This document shows positions 25,560 through 34,499 of a stretch of DNA of 64,000 nucleotides, piece after piece; position 1 is the first letter of the stretch, and each line of letters opens with the position of its first letter. Both the position numbers and the translations under genes were made by a program. This DNA is from Gilvibacter sediminis (lineage in GTDB: Bacteria; Bacteroidota; Bacteroidia; Flavobacteriales; Flavobacteriaceae), in contig NZ_JAQQTE010000019.1 of assembly GCF_028561565.1 (NCBI RefSeq), forward strand, positions 206,586-270,585, given 5' to 3'. The notes under the pieces are model-generated. The model had not been told where the DNA came from. It did no database searches and saw only the letters and a program-made list of their open reading frames with translations.

Positions 25560-28500
25560 ATGAAGAAATTCTACCTTTGGGTAGTGGCACTCCTATGCAG
25601 TGCAACTGCCTTCCCCCAAGATGGTGCCATGCAGGCAACTTCTTTTTCAACCGCCACTTACGTGCGTGAAATCCCAGCCTTGAGCAGCATGGACAATATT
25701 ATTGCTGCAGCAGGATTTGAGGACGTTGCGCCGCCGAAACGCCGAGGAACCAATACCTTTGTTGAAGGTAAAGGGCTCCCTGCCGGAGCTGATCCATTAG
25801 CTCGTAACCAACAGCTTGTTCCTAGAGCTGCTGCCCGAGCTCCGATCACCTCTTTTGACGCTCACTTGGGAACCGTACTCAATGATCCTACTGGAGCCAT
25901 TGGACCCAACCACTATGTTTATGCATTTAACAGTGGATTTGGAATTCTGGATCGCGCCGGAAATGTATTATTACCCGAAGCATCTTTAGGAACCATTTTC
26001 CCAGGAGAAACTCTTGGGGACCCTGTAGTGCTTTATGACCGCTACGCAGACCGTTTCATCATTATGGAATTTAGTGATACCCCTAACGGTTTCTTAGTGG
26101 CTATTGGTCAAGGACCAGACCCGATCAATGACGGTTGGTACACCTACAGGTTCAACACGGGAAGCTTCCCTGATTATGAAAAAATGTCCATTTGGGCAGA
26201 CGGATATTATATCACGGCAAATAAAGATGCCAGTAATCCTACAGCTAATGATGTGATCTTTGCTTTGGAGCGCGATGAGATGCTCGTGGGTAATCCTTCT
26301 GCACAAGTAATTGGATTCCCTTTACCCGGAGTGACCACGAGTGGCTTTTACAGCCCAGGTGGATTCAATGTTGTTGGACCCAATCTTCCCCCACTGGGTA
26401 CGCCACATCCTTTAGTATATATGCAAGACGACGGCTGGACTGGCGTTTCTTCGGATCACTTGAAGATCTGGAACGTGAGCGTAGATTGGACGAATCCTTC
26501 TGCTTCATCAATTTCAACACCACAGGAGATCACAACGGCTCCTTTTGATGCTGTTTTTGATGGAGGTTCTTTCCAAAACTTGGAGGAGCCAGGATCTGGA
26601 CCAGATATCGATGCCATCCAAGCAACTATGATGTATATGACCAACTACCGCCGTTTTGGAACGCATAATTCCGCAGTGATGAATTTTGTGGTCGATGTGA
26701 CCGGTACTGATTCTCAAGCGGGAATCCGCTGGTATGAACTGCGTCAAACTGCAGACGGTGCTCCTTGGACGATTTACCAAGAAGGTACTTATGTGCAACC
26801 TGACGGACACAGTGCATTCTGTGGTAGTATTGGAATCGACGCTGCTGGAAACATCGGAATGGGATACACGATTGTTAGTCCAACAGTATATACGTCCTTA
26901 AGATATACTGGGCGTCAAGCTGGAGATCCTCTAGGAACCATGACCCTTAATGAACAATTTATTGTAGACGGTGATCAACCGACTGCTTTTAGACCTGATG
27001 GTCGATACGGAGACTATGCCCACCTTACCGTGGATCCACTGGACGATATGACCTTCTGGCACATTGCCGAATACATGAAAGGAACCACCAACACGCGTAA
27101 GAGTCATGTGGCAGCCTTTAAGATCAACAGCGGACCAACCGACACAGAAGCGCCTACAGCGCCGTCTGCTTTAGCGGCTTCTAATGAAACTGCAGTGAGT
27201 GTTGATCTAACTTGGACAGCTTCTACGGATAATGTTGCTGTAGTTGGCTACGACATTTACCAAGACGGTGTAAGTGTTGGTACTGTTGGTACGCCAGGGT
27301 TTACGGTAACTGGATTGAGTCCGGAGACCAGCTATGATTTTTACGTTGTGGCTAAAGACGCCGCTGGGAATCAGTCTGGGCAAAGTAATACCGTGAACGC
27401 CACTACCCTAGCCGCTAGTGGTTGTACTGGTGGAGTAACTAGCTACCCTTATGCGGAGAGTTTTGAAAATACGATCGGAGCTTGGACGCAAAGCACAACT
27501 GACGATCTGAATTGGACGGTACTTTCTGGAAGCACCGGATCTTCAAACACAGGACCTGCTGGAGCACAAGATGGCAACTACTATATCTATGTAGAAGCCT
27601 CTGGAAACGGAACAGGATACCCAAACAAAACTGCCGTGATCACTTCACCTTGTTTTGATTTGAGTAGCCTTTCAACGCCGAGTTTTAACTTTAGAGTACA
27701 CCAATTCGGATCCTCTGATATGGGAACCATTTTGCTTCAAATTTCCAATGATGATGGAATTAATTGGACCACTTTATGGTCGCAGTCCGGAAATCAAGGT
27801 AATGCTTGGAGTGCTCAAAATATTGATCTGACCACCTATGCTGGACAAAGTGTTCAATTACGATTCAGCCGTACAACGGGAAGTACTTGGCAAGCAGATA
27901 TCGCCTTAGATAATATTTCATTGACTGATGGCGTACCTGCCACCACGAGTTGTTCTGGAGGTATTGACAGCTATCCGTATAACGAAGGATATGAGAATAC
28001 CATTGGAGCTTGGTCTCAAAGTGGTGCCGATGATTTAGATTGGCGTGTTCAAACCGGAAGAACGCCTTCTGGTAATACTGGGCCTTCATCGGCCAACCAA
28101 GGCAGCTACTACATTTACGTAGAAGCTTCTGGAAATGGAACGGGATATCCTAACAAACAAGCAGTGATCACTTCCCCTTGTTTTGATCTTAGCGGAGCGA
28201 CTTCTGCCAGCTTTGAATTTGATTACCATATGTATGGTGCATCTAATATGGGTACCTTCTTATTAGAGGCCTCTGCAGATAATGGAGACTCTTGGAATGC
28301 CATTTGGAGTCAAACTGGAAATCAAGGCAACCAATGGAACAGCGTTAGCGTTGATCTTGCTGATTACTTAGGAAGCGGGCTTCAATTGCGATTCAACCGA
28401 ACTACTGGAAGCACTTGGCGAGCGGATATCGCTGTGGATGCTGTTTCACTAATCAGTGCTTCTAGCCGATCTCATGATGAAGGGCCACTGCGCACCTACG

Positions 28501-28745
28501 CTTTGGATAAGGCAGATATCTTTAGTCTCTATCCAAACCCGACAAAAGATGTGTTGCATTTGGAGACTTCTGGGATTCAAGTAAATGAATTGCAAGTATT
28601 CTCTGCTCTTGGAAGACAAGTAATGAGTCTAAAACAACTCAACAGCGGCATGACGATCAATGTATCTCACCTGCCTGCTGGAACTTACTTTGTACGCTTT
28701 GTTGCCAACGAACAAGTAGTGACAAAACAGTTCATCAAAGAGTAA
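25560..28745 (+). CDS. Secreted multidomain protein with FN3, two MAM-like domains and a type IX sorting domain
   Basis: A 1061-residue exported protein. Signal peptide MKKFYLWVVALLCSATAFPQ; then about 500 residues of unknown, propeller-like beta sequence; a fibronectin type III domain (about 527-617); two MAM-like domains (about 622-790 and 798-965, offset 176 residues, both with SYPY-E-(F/Y)ENTIGAW and TSPCFDLS); and a C-terminal type A sorting domain (about 985-1061, FSLYPNPTKDVLHLE ... FVRFVANEQVVTKQFIKE). The last marks it as cargo of the type IX secretion system, cleaved and attached to or released from the cell surface. The ATG at 25560 fits the signal peptide. Confidence 0.88.
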   Translation: MKKFYLWVVALLCSATAFPQDGAMQATSFSTATYVREIPALSSMDNIIAAAGFEDVAPPKRRGTNTFVEGKGLPAGADPLARNQQLVPRAAARAPITSFDAHLGTVLNDPTGAIGPNHYVYAFNSGFGILDRAGNVLLPEASLGTIFPGETLGDPVVLYDRYADRFIIMEFSDTPNGFLVAIGQGPDPINDGWYTYRFNTGSFPDYEKMSIWADGYYITANKDASNPTANDVIFALERDEMLVGNPSAQVIGFPLPGVTTSGFYSPGGFNVVGPNLPPLGTPHPLVYMQDDGWTGVSSDHLKIWNVSVDWTNPSASSISTPQEITTAPFDAVFDGGSFQNLEEPGSGPDIDAIQATMMYMTNYRRFGTHNSAVMNFVVDVTGTDSQAGIRWYELRQTADGAPWTIYQEGTYVQPDGHSAFCGSIGIDAAGNIGMGYTIVSPTVYTSLRYTGRQAGDPLGTMTLNEQFIVDGDQPTAFRPDGRYGDYAHLTVDPLDDMTFWHIAEYMKGTTNTRKSHVAAFKINSGPTDTEAPTAPSALAASNETAVSVDLTWTASTDNVAVVGYDIYQDGVSVGTVGTPGFTVTGLSPETSYDFYVVAKDAAGNQSGQSNTVNATTLAASGCTGGVTSYPYAESFENTIGAWTQSTTDDLNWTVLSGSTGSSNTGPAGAQDGNYYIYVEASGNGTGYPNKTAVITSPCFDLSSLSTPSFNFRVHQFGSSDMGTILLQISNDDGINWTTLWSQSGNQGNAWSAQNIDLTTYAGQSVQLRFSRTTGSTWQADIALDNISLTDGVPATTSCSGGIDSYPYNEGYENTIGAWSQSGADDLDWRVQTGRTPSGNTGPSSANQGSYYIYVEASGNGTGYPNKQAVITSPCFDLSGATSASFEFDYHMYGASNMGTFLLEASADNGDSWNAIWSQTGNQGNQWNSVSVDLADYLGSGLQLRFNRTTGSTWRADIAVDAVSLISASSRSHDEGPLRTYALDKADIFSLYPNPTKDVLHLETSGIQVNELQVFSALGRQVMSLKQLNSGMTINVSHLPAGTYFVRFVANEQVVTKQFIKE

Positions 28746-28772
28746 TTATTTCATTGACTACCTAAACACAGA

Positions 28773-28800
28773 AAAGGCCGCGAGATGCGGCCTTTTTTTT
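28773..28800. terminator. Rho-independent terminator, probably bidirectional
   Basis: Stem AAGGCCGC/GCGGCCTT with loop GAGAT and eight T on the plus strand; AAAA on the other side could serve the leftward gene that ends at 28799. Confidence 0.88.
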
Positions 28801-29383
28801 ATTCACGTCTTTTGTTCCATTGCAGTACAATTCCCCAATGGGCAAAGTTGACCAACTTATTGAAGTGATATCCACCTTGCAAGCCTAAAGAAAACCGAGG
28901 CCCGGTTGGGATTCTAATTTTAACCAACAAGGGAACCCCTAGTAAATATTTATCTACCAAACTGGCATTTGAAACTTGCGCACTTTTAGGCGCTTGAACA
29001 AAAAAGGTATTCAGGCCTGCAAACACATCGGTGCCGTTGCTTTGAAACCTTATGGCGGAGACTCCAATTTGAAGATCGAGCTCTACTCTTGGAATGGGCT
29101 TAAAATTGTATCCGTAGAGACCTTCAAAACTCAAAAACTCGCCGCTCCCGCTGAGAATATTGAGCTCGGACCCGGCATGAACCGCTAAAGAGATCCGTTT
29201 TTTTCCGGTCCTAAAATTGAGATCAACACGACCTGAAAGTCCCTCTTGATTCAGCTGTCCTTTATACAAGCCTAAGGGTTGAATAGAAAAGGAATCGTAC
29301 TGAAAACGTTGGTCTTCTTGGGCTAAGCCAAAGGTGAATGCCATTAAAAACAGCAACACTAAATAATTTGAGTATGTTTTCAT
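28799..29383 (-). CDS. Hypothetical outer-membrane beta-barrel-like protein
   Basis: A 194-residue protein with a signal peptide (MKTYSNYLVLLFLMAFTFGLAQ) and alternating strand pattern (RVDLNFRTGKKRISLAVHAGSEL, RVELDLQIGVSAIRFQ, VPLLVKIRIPTGPRFSLGLQGGYHF), suggesting a small outer-membrane barrel. No family recognised. The ATG at 29383 is preferred over the frame reaching 29425 because it precedes the signal peptide. The stop codon overlaps the terminator of the convergent gene. Confidence 0.7.
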   Translation of the reverse strand: MKTYSNYLVLLFLMAFTFGLAQEDQRFQYDSFSIQPLGLYKGQLNQEGLSGRVDLNFRTGKKRISLAVHAGSELNILSGSGEFLSFEGLYGYNFKPIPRVELDLQIGVSAIRFQSNGTDVFAGLNTFFVQAPKSAQVSNASLVDKYLLGVPLLVKIRIPTGPRFSLGLQGGYHFNKLVNFAHWGIVLQWNKRRE

Positions 29384-29538
29384 GAATTTGTAATTATGAC
29401 CGATGGGCTTTAGGGAAGAATCCATCAGTGACTAAATCCGAATCGAAAATACAAGCGAATTACACAAACCAAATGCGATAATCAGGCTTTGAGACCTTAA
29501 ATTTTTGCATATATTGAAAACAAATAAAAAATTTAGCC

Positions 29539-30552
29539 ATGAGTTTGCATATTTCACAAGAGGCGCTTTGGAATCATCTCAAAGCCCAGATTCCAGCAGA
29601 ACGATCCTTTGTTGACGAGGTGTCCAATGTTTTAGACATCAGCTACGACGCTGCCTACAGACGCATCAACTTAAAATCTCAACTCAGCCTAGATGAAGCC
29701 GTAACCTTAGCGCGGCATTATAAGATCTCTTTGAACAGACTTTTTGAGGTGGGACAACAAAACACTTTGCTGGTAGAAAAGTCTCCACCAATAACCAGTC
29801 TTGAAGGTTTGGAACAGTACTTCTTGGTCTCCATGAAAAGTATTGAACCGCTCATTAACACCAAAGGGGTTGAGATCATTTACTCTGCCAAAGACATCCC
29901 CATCTTCTTCACCCTGACCAACACCTACATTACCAAGTATAAATTTTACGTTTGGCTGAAGTTCTTGGATGAAGACGGCAGCATGGCCAAGATGAGCTTT
30001 GAAGAGTTTCTGCCTACTATCCCGGCAAGTCTCATAGAAACCACCATGCAATTGGCAGAGACCTACAACTATTTAGATATCACTGAATTTTGGAATGACA
30101 ACACCATTAACGGGACCTTGCAACAGGTTTACTATTATTTTGAATCGGGACATTTAAGCAAGCACTTGGCGGAGCAGCTGTGCCGAGACTTGCATGAGAT
30201 CATTGATCGGGTGGAACAACAAACCATTCAGCAGGCCATCATCAATTCCAAAAACAATGCGCGTTATCTGCTCTACAAAAGTGATCTACTCACCATGAGT
30301 AATACGGTGATGTTTAGAACTCCTAAACAGAGCCTGTTCTTTACGCCTTTTACAGTATTGACCTATTTAAAAGTGGTGAACCCAGCTACCTGTGGAGAAA
30401 TGCTCAAATTTTTCAACAAACAAAAAAGCAACTCAAAATTATTGGCCAGCGCAGGCGAGAAAGACCGTGGGATTTTCTTCAACAAAATGCGTCAGAAAGT
30501 CGATTTACTTTTAGCCAATATTCAAGCCGATCGCGATTTGAACCTCTTTTAA
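29539..30552 (+). CDS. HTH-type transcriptional regulator with large C-terminal domain
   Basis: A 337-residue protein with an N-terminal helix-turn-helix-like region (about residues 17-70; FVDEVSNVLDISYDAAYRRINLKSQLSLDEAVTLARHYKIS) followed by about 260 residues with no recognised domain, helical and possibly ligand-binding or dimerising. Similar proteins occur in Flavobacteriia as stand-alone regulators. The target is unknown. It is transcribed away from the barrel gene (28799) and towards rpoD. Confidence 0.75.
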   Translation: MSLHISQEALWNHLKAQIPAERSFVDEVSNVLDISYDAAYRRINLKSQLSLDEAVTLARHYKISLNRLFEVGQQNTLLVEKSPPITSLEGLEQYFLVSMKSIEPLINTKGVEIIYSAKDIPIFFTLTNTYITKYKFYVWLKFLDEDGSMAKMSFEEFLPTIPASLIETTMQLAETYNYLDITEFWNDNTINGTLQQVYYYFESGHLSKHLAEQLCRDLHEIIDRVEQQTIQQAIINSKNNARYLLYKSDLLTMSNTVMFRTPKQSLFFTPFTVLTYLKVVNPATCGEMLKFFNKQKSNSKLLASAGEKDRGIFFNKMRQKVDLLLANIQADRDLNLF

Positions 30553-30696
30553 ACTATTCGAAATCAAAAGACTAGAATTATCATCGACACAAATATTAAA
30601 AAATGATCAACTATTTGTAACATTTTTGGGTATCTTTACGTATAACTAGGTACAGCGTGCAATTAAGCACGTGAGTTAGAAGAGAGGATTTATTAG

Positions 30697-31560
30697 ATGA
30701 GACAACTCAAAATTACCAAGCAGGTCACCAATAGAGAGACCGCTTCCTTAGACAAGTACCTACAAGAAATTGGAAAAGTCGATCTTATTACCGCTGACGA
30801 AGAGGTAGAATTGGCTCAACGAATCAAAGCCGGAGACCAACGCGCTTTAGAGAAGTTGACCAAAGCTAACCTGCGTTTCGTTGTATCGGTAGCTAAGCAA
30901 TATCAAAACCAGGGGCTCACCTTGCCGGATTTGATCAACGAAGGAAACTTAGGTTTGATCAAAGCTGCACAGCGTTTTGACGAGACTCGTGGTTTTAAAT
31001 TTATTTCATACGCCGTATGGTGGATCCGTCAATCGATTCTTCAAGCTCTTGCAGAGCAGTCTCGTATTGTACGTTTACCATTGAACAAGATCGGATCGAT
31101 CAATAAGATCAACAAAACCTTTGCTTTCTTGGAGCAAGCGCACGAGCGCCCACCGAGTGCTGAGGAGATCGCCAAAGAGCTAGACATGACCATCAATGAT
31201 GTGAAGGAGTCTATGAAGAACTCTGGACGTCACGTATCCATGGATGCACCTTTGGTAGAGGGTGAAGATTCTAACCTTTACGATGTACTTCGTTCTGGAG
31301 AATCTCCAAACCCAGACCGTTCTTTGCTGCACGAGTCTTTGCGCACTGAAATTGAGCGCGCTTTGGAAACTTTGACTCCTCGTGAAGCAGATGTTATTCG
31401 TTTGTACTTCGGACTTGGAGATCAACATCCAATGACTCTAGAAGAGATCGGTGAGACCTTTGACCTAACACGTGAGCGTGTACGTCAAATCAAAGAAAAA
31501 GCGATTCGCAGGCTAAAACACACCTCGCGAAGCAAAATATTGAAAACTTATCTAGGTTAA
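30697..31560 (+). CDS. rpoD: Primary RNA polymerase sigma factor (sigma-ABfr type)
   Basis: A 287-residue housekeeping sigma factor. It has region 1.2 ([27 protein letters not shown]), region 2 with [18 protein letters not shown] and the promoter-melting [19 protein letters not shown], region 3, and region 4 with [24 protein letters not shown]. Region 1.1 is absent, as is normal for the Bacteroidota primary sigma that reads TAnnTTTG promoters. This fits the boxes seen throughout this window. Confidence 0.97.
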   Translation: MRQLKITKQVTNRETASLDKYLQEIGKVDLITADEEVELAQRIKAGDQRALEKLTKANLRFVVSVAKQYQNQGLTLPDLINEGNLGLIKAAQRFDETRGFKFISYAVWWIRQSILQALAEQSRIVRLPLNKIGSINKINKTFAFLEQAHERPPSAEEIAKELDMTINDVKESMKNSGRHVSMDAPLVEGEDSNLYDVLRSGESPNPDRSLLHESLRTEIERALETLTPREADVIRLYFGLGDQHPMTLEEIGETFDLTRERVRQIKEKAIRRLKHTSRSKILKTYLG

Positions 31561-31621
31561 TACGACTTAGATTACAGTAACAAACAGTTAAACTAACTGT
31601 TCGTTTTTTGATTGATGAATG

Positions 31622-31655
31622 AAACCCCTGCCACTGGCGGGGGTTTTGCTTTTTT
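31622..31655 (+). terminator. Rho-independent terminator after rpoD
   Basis: Stem AAACCCCTGCC/GGCGGGGGTTTT with loop ACT, followed by GCTTTTTT. Confidence 0.85.
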
Positions 31656-31712
31656 AGTATCCCCACGCAACCTTTCTATTATTTCTGTACATTACAGCAA
31701 AGAACAATCTAG

Positions 31713-32258
31713 ATGTCTTCTTCCTTAACGGAGCTTATTGCAGCTTGTAAAAAAGGCGACCCTAGGGCTCAGGAACAATTATTCCTGGAGCTCAGAGACG
31801 CCATATATACAACTTCCTTGAAGTATTGCAGAAACGTGGAAGAAGCTCAAGACAATGTGCACGATGCTTTTGTGATCGTGTTTGAGACCATCAAAAAGTA
31901 TAAAGGAAAAGGCTCTTTTGCAGGTTGGATGCAACGCATTGCCATTAACCAAGCAGTGAAGAAATACCGCAACAAACGCAAGGAGCATTTGACAGAAGAC
32001 CCAAGTTGGTTTGCTGTACAAGAGGAGGACGATAATTGGGCACAAAGTTGTGATCTAGACCAACTCTTAGACGCAATTCAACAGTTGCCTGATCAGTACC
32101 GATTGGTCTTTAGCCTTTATGTTTTGGACGACCACAGCCATCAAGAGATCGCCGACAAACTGAAGATCAGTGTTGGCACCTCCAAATCGAACCTACACCG
32201 GGCGAAAGTCCTATTAAAAAAAAGCTTGACCGCTCAACTAATGACTAAACCAGCCTAA
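31713..32258 (+). CDS. ECF-type RNA polymerase sigma factor (second copy)
   Basis: A 181-residue factor, paralogous to the one at 23105: region 2 with KGSFAGWMQRIAINQAVKKYR and region 4 with LPDQYRLVFSLYVLDDHSHQEIADKLKISVGTSKSNLHRAK. The match across both regions suggests an older duplication of the sigma part of the module. Its ATG at 31713 is standard. Followed ten bases later by a short membrane protein in place of a long barrel-bearing partner. Confidence 0.93.
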   Translation: MSSSLTELIAACKKGDPRAQEQLFLELRDAIYTTSLKYCRNVEEAQDNVHDAFVIVFETIKKYKGKGSFAGWMQRIAINQAVKKYRNKRKEHLTEDPSWFAVQEEDDNWAQSCDLDQLLDAIQQLPDQYRLVFSLYVLDDHSHQEIADKLKISVGTSKSNLHRAKVLLKKSLTAQLMTKPA

Positions 32259-32268
32259 TTAGCTACTT

Positions 32269-32802
32269 ATGACAACGCAAGATCCCATAGAAAGTACTAT
32301 TAAAGATCGCCTGAAAGATCTTCAGAAAAGCACAGAGGTTCCTACCTGGAATCAAGTGGCTCAGAGTTTAGAACGCAAAAAACGCAGACGCTATGTGATC
32401 TGGATGTGGAGTTCTGCAGGCTTGATGGCTCTTTTAGCTCTAGCCCTATGGTCCGAGACAGGTCAGCCTGAAGCAGAGCAAAGAGTTACGACAAATACGA
32501 AGGCTCAATCAGAAACTTTTCAGCTCCAAGAAATACCAGAAGTAGAAACTACAGAAACGGCATCAAATCTGGAAGAAAACACAGAATTGACAGAAACAAC
32601 AGGGGTAGAAACTACATCTGAAACCCCAACTTCTGCAACAAAAACACCAAAAACAGCAGCAAGTGACTTCGCCGATGGAGCAGAACCTGTACCCACTTAC
32701 TACTATTACGACTCTAAAACGGGGAAACAAATGAGCACAAAAGACGAAAAAGTGATCGATTCTATCCTGAAATCTAAGTCAAGTGATAATAATTTGCATT
32801 AA
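32269..32802 (+). CDS. Putative anti-sigma factor, short form without barrel
   Basis: A 177-residue protein with a cytoplasmic-looking N-terminus (IKDRLKDLQKSTEVPTWNQVAQSLERKKRRR), one membrane helix (about residues 42-61) and a Thr/Glu-rich periplasmic part ending PVPTYYYYDSKTGKQMSTKDEKVIDSILKS. The first 65 residues correspond in layout to the 592-residue protein at 23658 (KQRLADLNEG ... ALWDQIATQL, then a helix), but the barrel is missing. Position directly behind a sigma gene supports an anti-sigma role. It could be a complete short form or a truncated copy. Confidence 0.65.
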   Translation: MTTQDPIESTIKDRLKDLQKSTEVPTWNQVAQSLERKKRRRYVIWMWSSAGLMALLALALWSETGQPEAEQRVTTNTKAQSETFQLQEIPEVETTETASNLEENTELTETTGVETTSETPTSATKTPKTAASDFADGAEPVPTYYYYDSKTGKQMSTKDEKVIDSILKSKSSDNNLH

Positions 32803-33392
32803 AAATAATTATGATATTCATAATTTATATTTATGCTTTAATCCAAAATCACTAGATATTTCTCGCGAAAAACCACTTAAACAAAATCGCAGAGATTTCG
32901 CTATTCTGTTTAATTCCGACGGATACAAGATTTTATAATTTTCTATTGTGCCCTGAAGACACATAAATAACTATTTATGTCAAGTATTTGCGAATTTATG
33001 CTCCATGCCCCTTTTACGGACGAACCCTATTTATAGTAAGGATTCTGTGTAAATGATTGATAGTAAAAGGATTTGACGCAATGACCACCAAAAAGACCGA
33101 GACGGCAGCCAATCTATTAAGACATAGTCTAAATAAAAACAATTTTTCATCGCTACTTTTCTGAAAATTTTACGCGTCAAAATCAAGCAAAGAATTACCG
33201 AAATTCAAGTGATTAAAAACATCATTCTTTGTTTAATTTTTCAGAGACGAATCGTGAAAATAGACTTTCACTAACAGCTGTTAGTATTGTGACTTTCAGA
33301 GAGTTACAAATAATTTTCTTTAACATTTCTATAACAGTTGAGTTTGTGTAAATGAGGTTCAATGAGTACTTTTATAACAAATCATCCCCACG
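32803..33392. other. 590-base AT-rich intergenic region with palindromes
   Basis: No gene is established here. It contains a perfect 20-bp palindrome ACATAAATAACTATTTATGT (32961-32980, two-base centre), a 14-bp palindrome CTAACAGCTGTTAG (33271-33284), and an inverted repeat TTAAACA/TGTTTAA (32877-32913). A possible 27-codon frame (33081-33164, MTTKKTETAANLLRHSLNKN...) follows AAAGGA but has no independent support. The region probably carries control sites for the BLUF gene. Confidence 0.6.
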
Positions 33393-33803
33393 ATGAAAAC
33401 GCAACTACATACTATCTGTTATGTGAGTACCGCGGTTTCGACAATTACCCAAAACAATGTTCATGATGTCTTTGAAGGCATCGTTGATAACAACCTCAGT
33501 TTAGGTATTACGGGTGTATTGTTGTATTCTCACGGTAACTTCATGCAAATCTTGGAAGGCCCTTCAGATGCTCTGAAACCTTTATATGATTCGATTAAAA
33601 GAGATCCTAGACACCATCATATAATTGAGATCATGAACCAGCCTGCGGAAGAGCGGATGTTTGAGAACTATCTAACCGGTTTCACCATTGTTGATTCTCA
33701 GAAAGATATCTACCAGTTACAAAAATACATGCGTTTCCTCGAGGACAATTTTGACGACGGGATTAAAAACCGTGCGGAAATGGTCCGACCCTTTATTTAT
33801 TGA
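33393..33803 (+). CDS. BLUF-domain blue-light photoreceptor
   Basis: A 136-residue protein made almost entirely of a BLUF domain, which binds flavin (FAD) and changes hydrogen bonding in blue light. The key residues have exactly the spacing of characterised members: Tyr10 (ICYVSTA), Asn34 (NNLSLGITG) and Gln52 (FMQILEG). After about residue 95 only a short helical cap remains, so no output enzyme is fused; a partner protein would be needed. The long upstream region with palindromes suggests complex control. Confidence 0.93.
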   Translation: MKTQLHTICYVSTAVSTITQNNVHDVFEGIVDNNLSLGITGVLLYSHGNFMQILEGPSDALKPLYDSIKRDPRHHHIIEIMNQPAEERMFENYLTGFTIVDSQKDIYQLQKYMRFLEDNFDDGIKNRAEMVRPFIY

Positions 33804-33804
33804 T

Positions 33805-33812
33805 TATTTTTG
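33805..33812 (+). promoter_or_regulatory. Predicted -7 box for rpe
   Basis: TATTTTTG matches TAnnTTTG. Its position supports the ATG at 33831 as the rpe start, because an earlier TTG at 33810 would lie inside the promoter. Confidence 0.55.
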
Positions 33813-33830
33813 CCGGAAATAAACCTTCCG

Positions 33831-34499
33831 ATGAGTACCCTTATTGCACCTTCTATTCTTGCCGCCGATTTTGGCAACCTTCACCGAGACGTTCATATGG
33901 TTAATGACAGTCAAGCAGACTGGTTCCATTTAGACGTTATGGACGGCGTTTTTGTGCCAAACATCTCCTTTGGTATGCCTGTGATCAAATCAATCGCTCA
34001 GGAGGCTAAAAAGACCTTAGACGTACATTTAATGATTGTTGACCCGGATCGTTATATTCAAACCTTTGCAGACCTCGGAACAGACGTGCTTACGGTTCAT
34101 TACGAAGCATGCACACACTTGCACCGCACCATCCAAGCCACAAAGGCTGCTGGCATGAAAGCTGGAGTTGCGCTTAACCCGCATACACCCGTCCACTTGT
34201 TGAGTGACATCATTGCAGATCTTGATCTGGTTTGTATCATGAGTGTGAATCCTGGATTTGGAGGACAATCCTTTATTGAGAACACTTATGATAAAGTACG
34301 CGCCTTACGCGGAATGATCAATGACAAAGGAGCGTCTACGCTTATTGAGATTGACGGTGGTGTAAAGGATAACAATGCTGCGGCCTTAGTAGAAGCTGGG
34401 GCTGATGTATTAGTGGCTGGAAGTTTTGTATTCCGATCGGAAGATCCAACAGCTACCATCAGCAATTTGAAATCCACCACAGCGGCAGTCTCTTATTAA
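33831..34499 (+). CDS. rpe: Ribulose-phosphate 3-epimerase
   Basis: A 222-residue TIM-barrel enzyme of the pentose phosphate pathway interconverting ribulose 5-phosphate and xylulose 5-phosphate. Signatures: IAPSILAADFGNL, WFHLDVMDGVFVPNISFG (metal-binding His and catalytic Asp), DVHLMI, MSVNPGFGGQSFI and the phosphate-binding IEIDGGV ... VAGSFVF. Full length. Its end overlaps the convergent peptidase gene by four bases. Confidence 0.97.
   Translation: MSTLIAPSILAADFGNLHRDVHMVNDSQADWFHLDVMDGVFVPNISFGMPVIKSIAQEAKKTLDVHLMIVDPDRYIQTFADLGTDVLTVHYEACTHLHRTIQATKAAGMKAGVALNPHTPVHLLSDIIADLDLVCIMSVNPGFGGQSFIENTYDKVRALRGMINDKGASTLIEIDGGVKDNNAAALVEAGADVLVAGSFVFRSEDPTATISNLKSTTAAVSY

Noticed and set aside
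32269-32802. Pseudogene call for the barrel-less anti-sigma-like gene
   Set aside because: The frame ends cleanly and no barrel remnant is visible in the following 590 bases, so a short but complete form is equally likely.
33081-33164. 27-codon small gene
   Set aside because: Only a short frame with a purine-rich stretch upstream; not enough to call a gene, so it is kept as a remark under the intergenic region.
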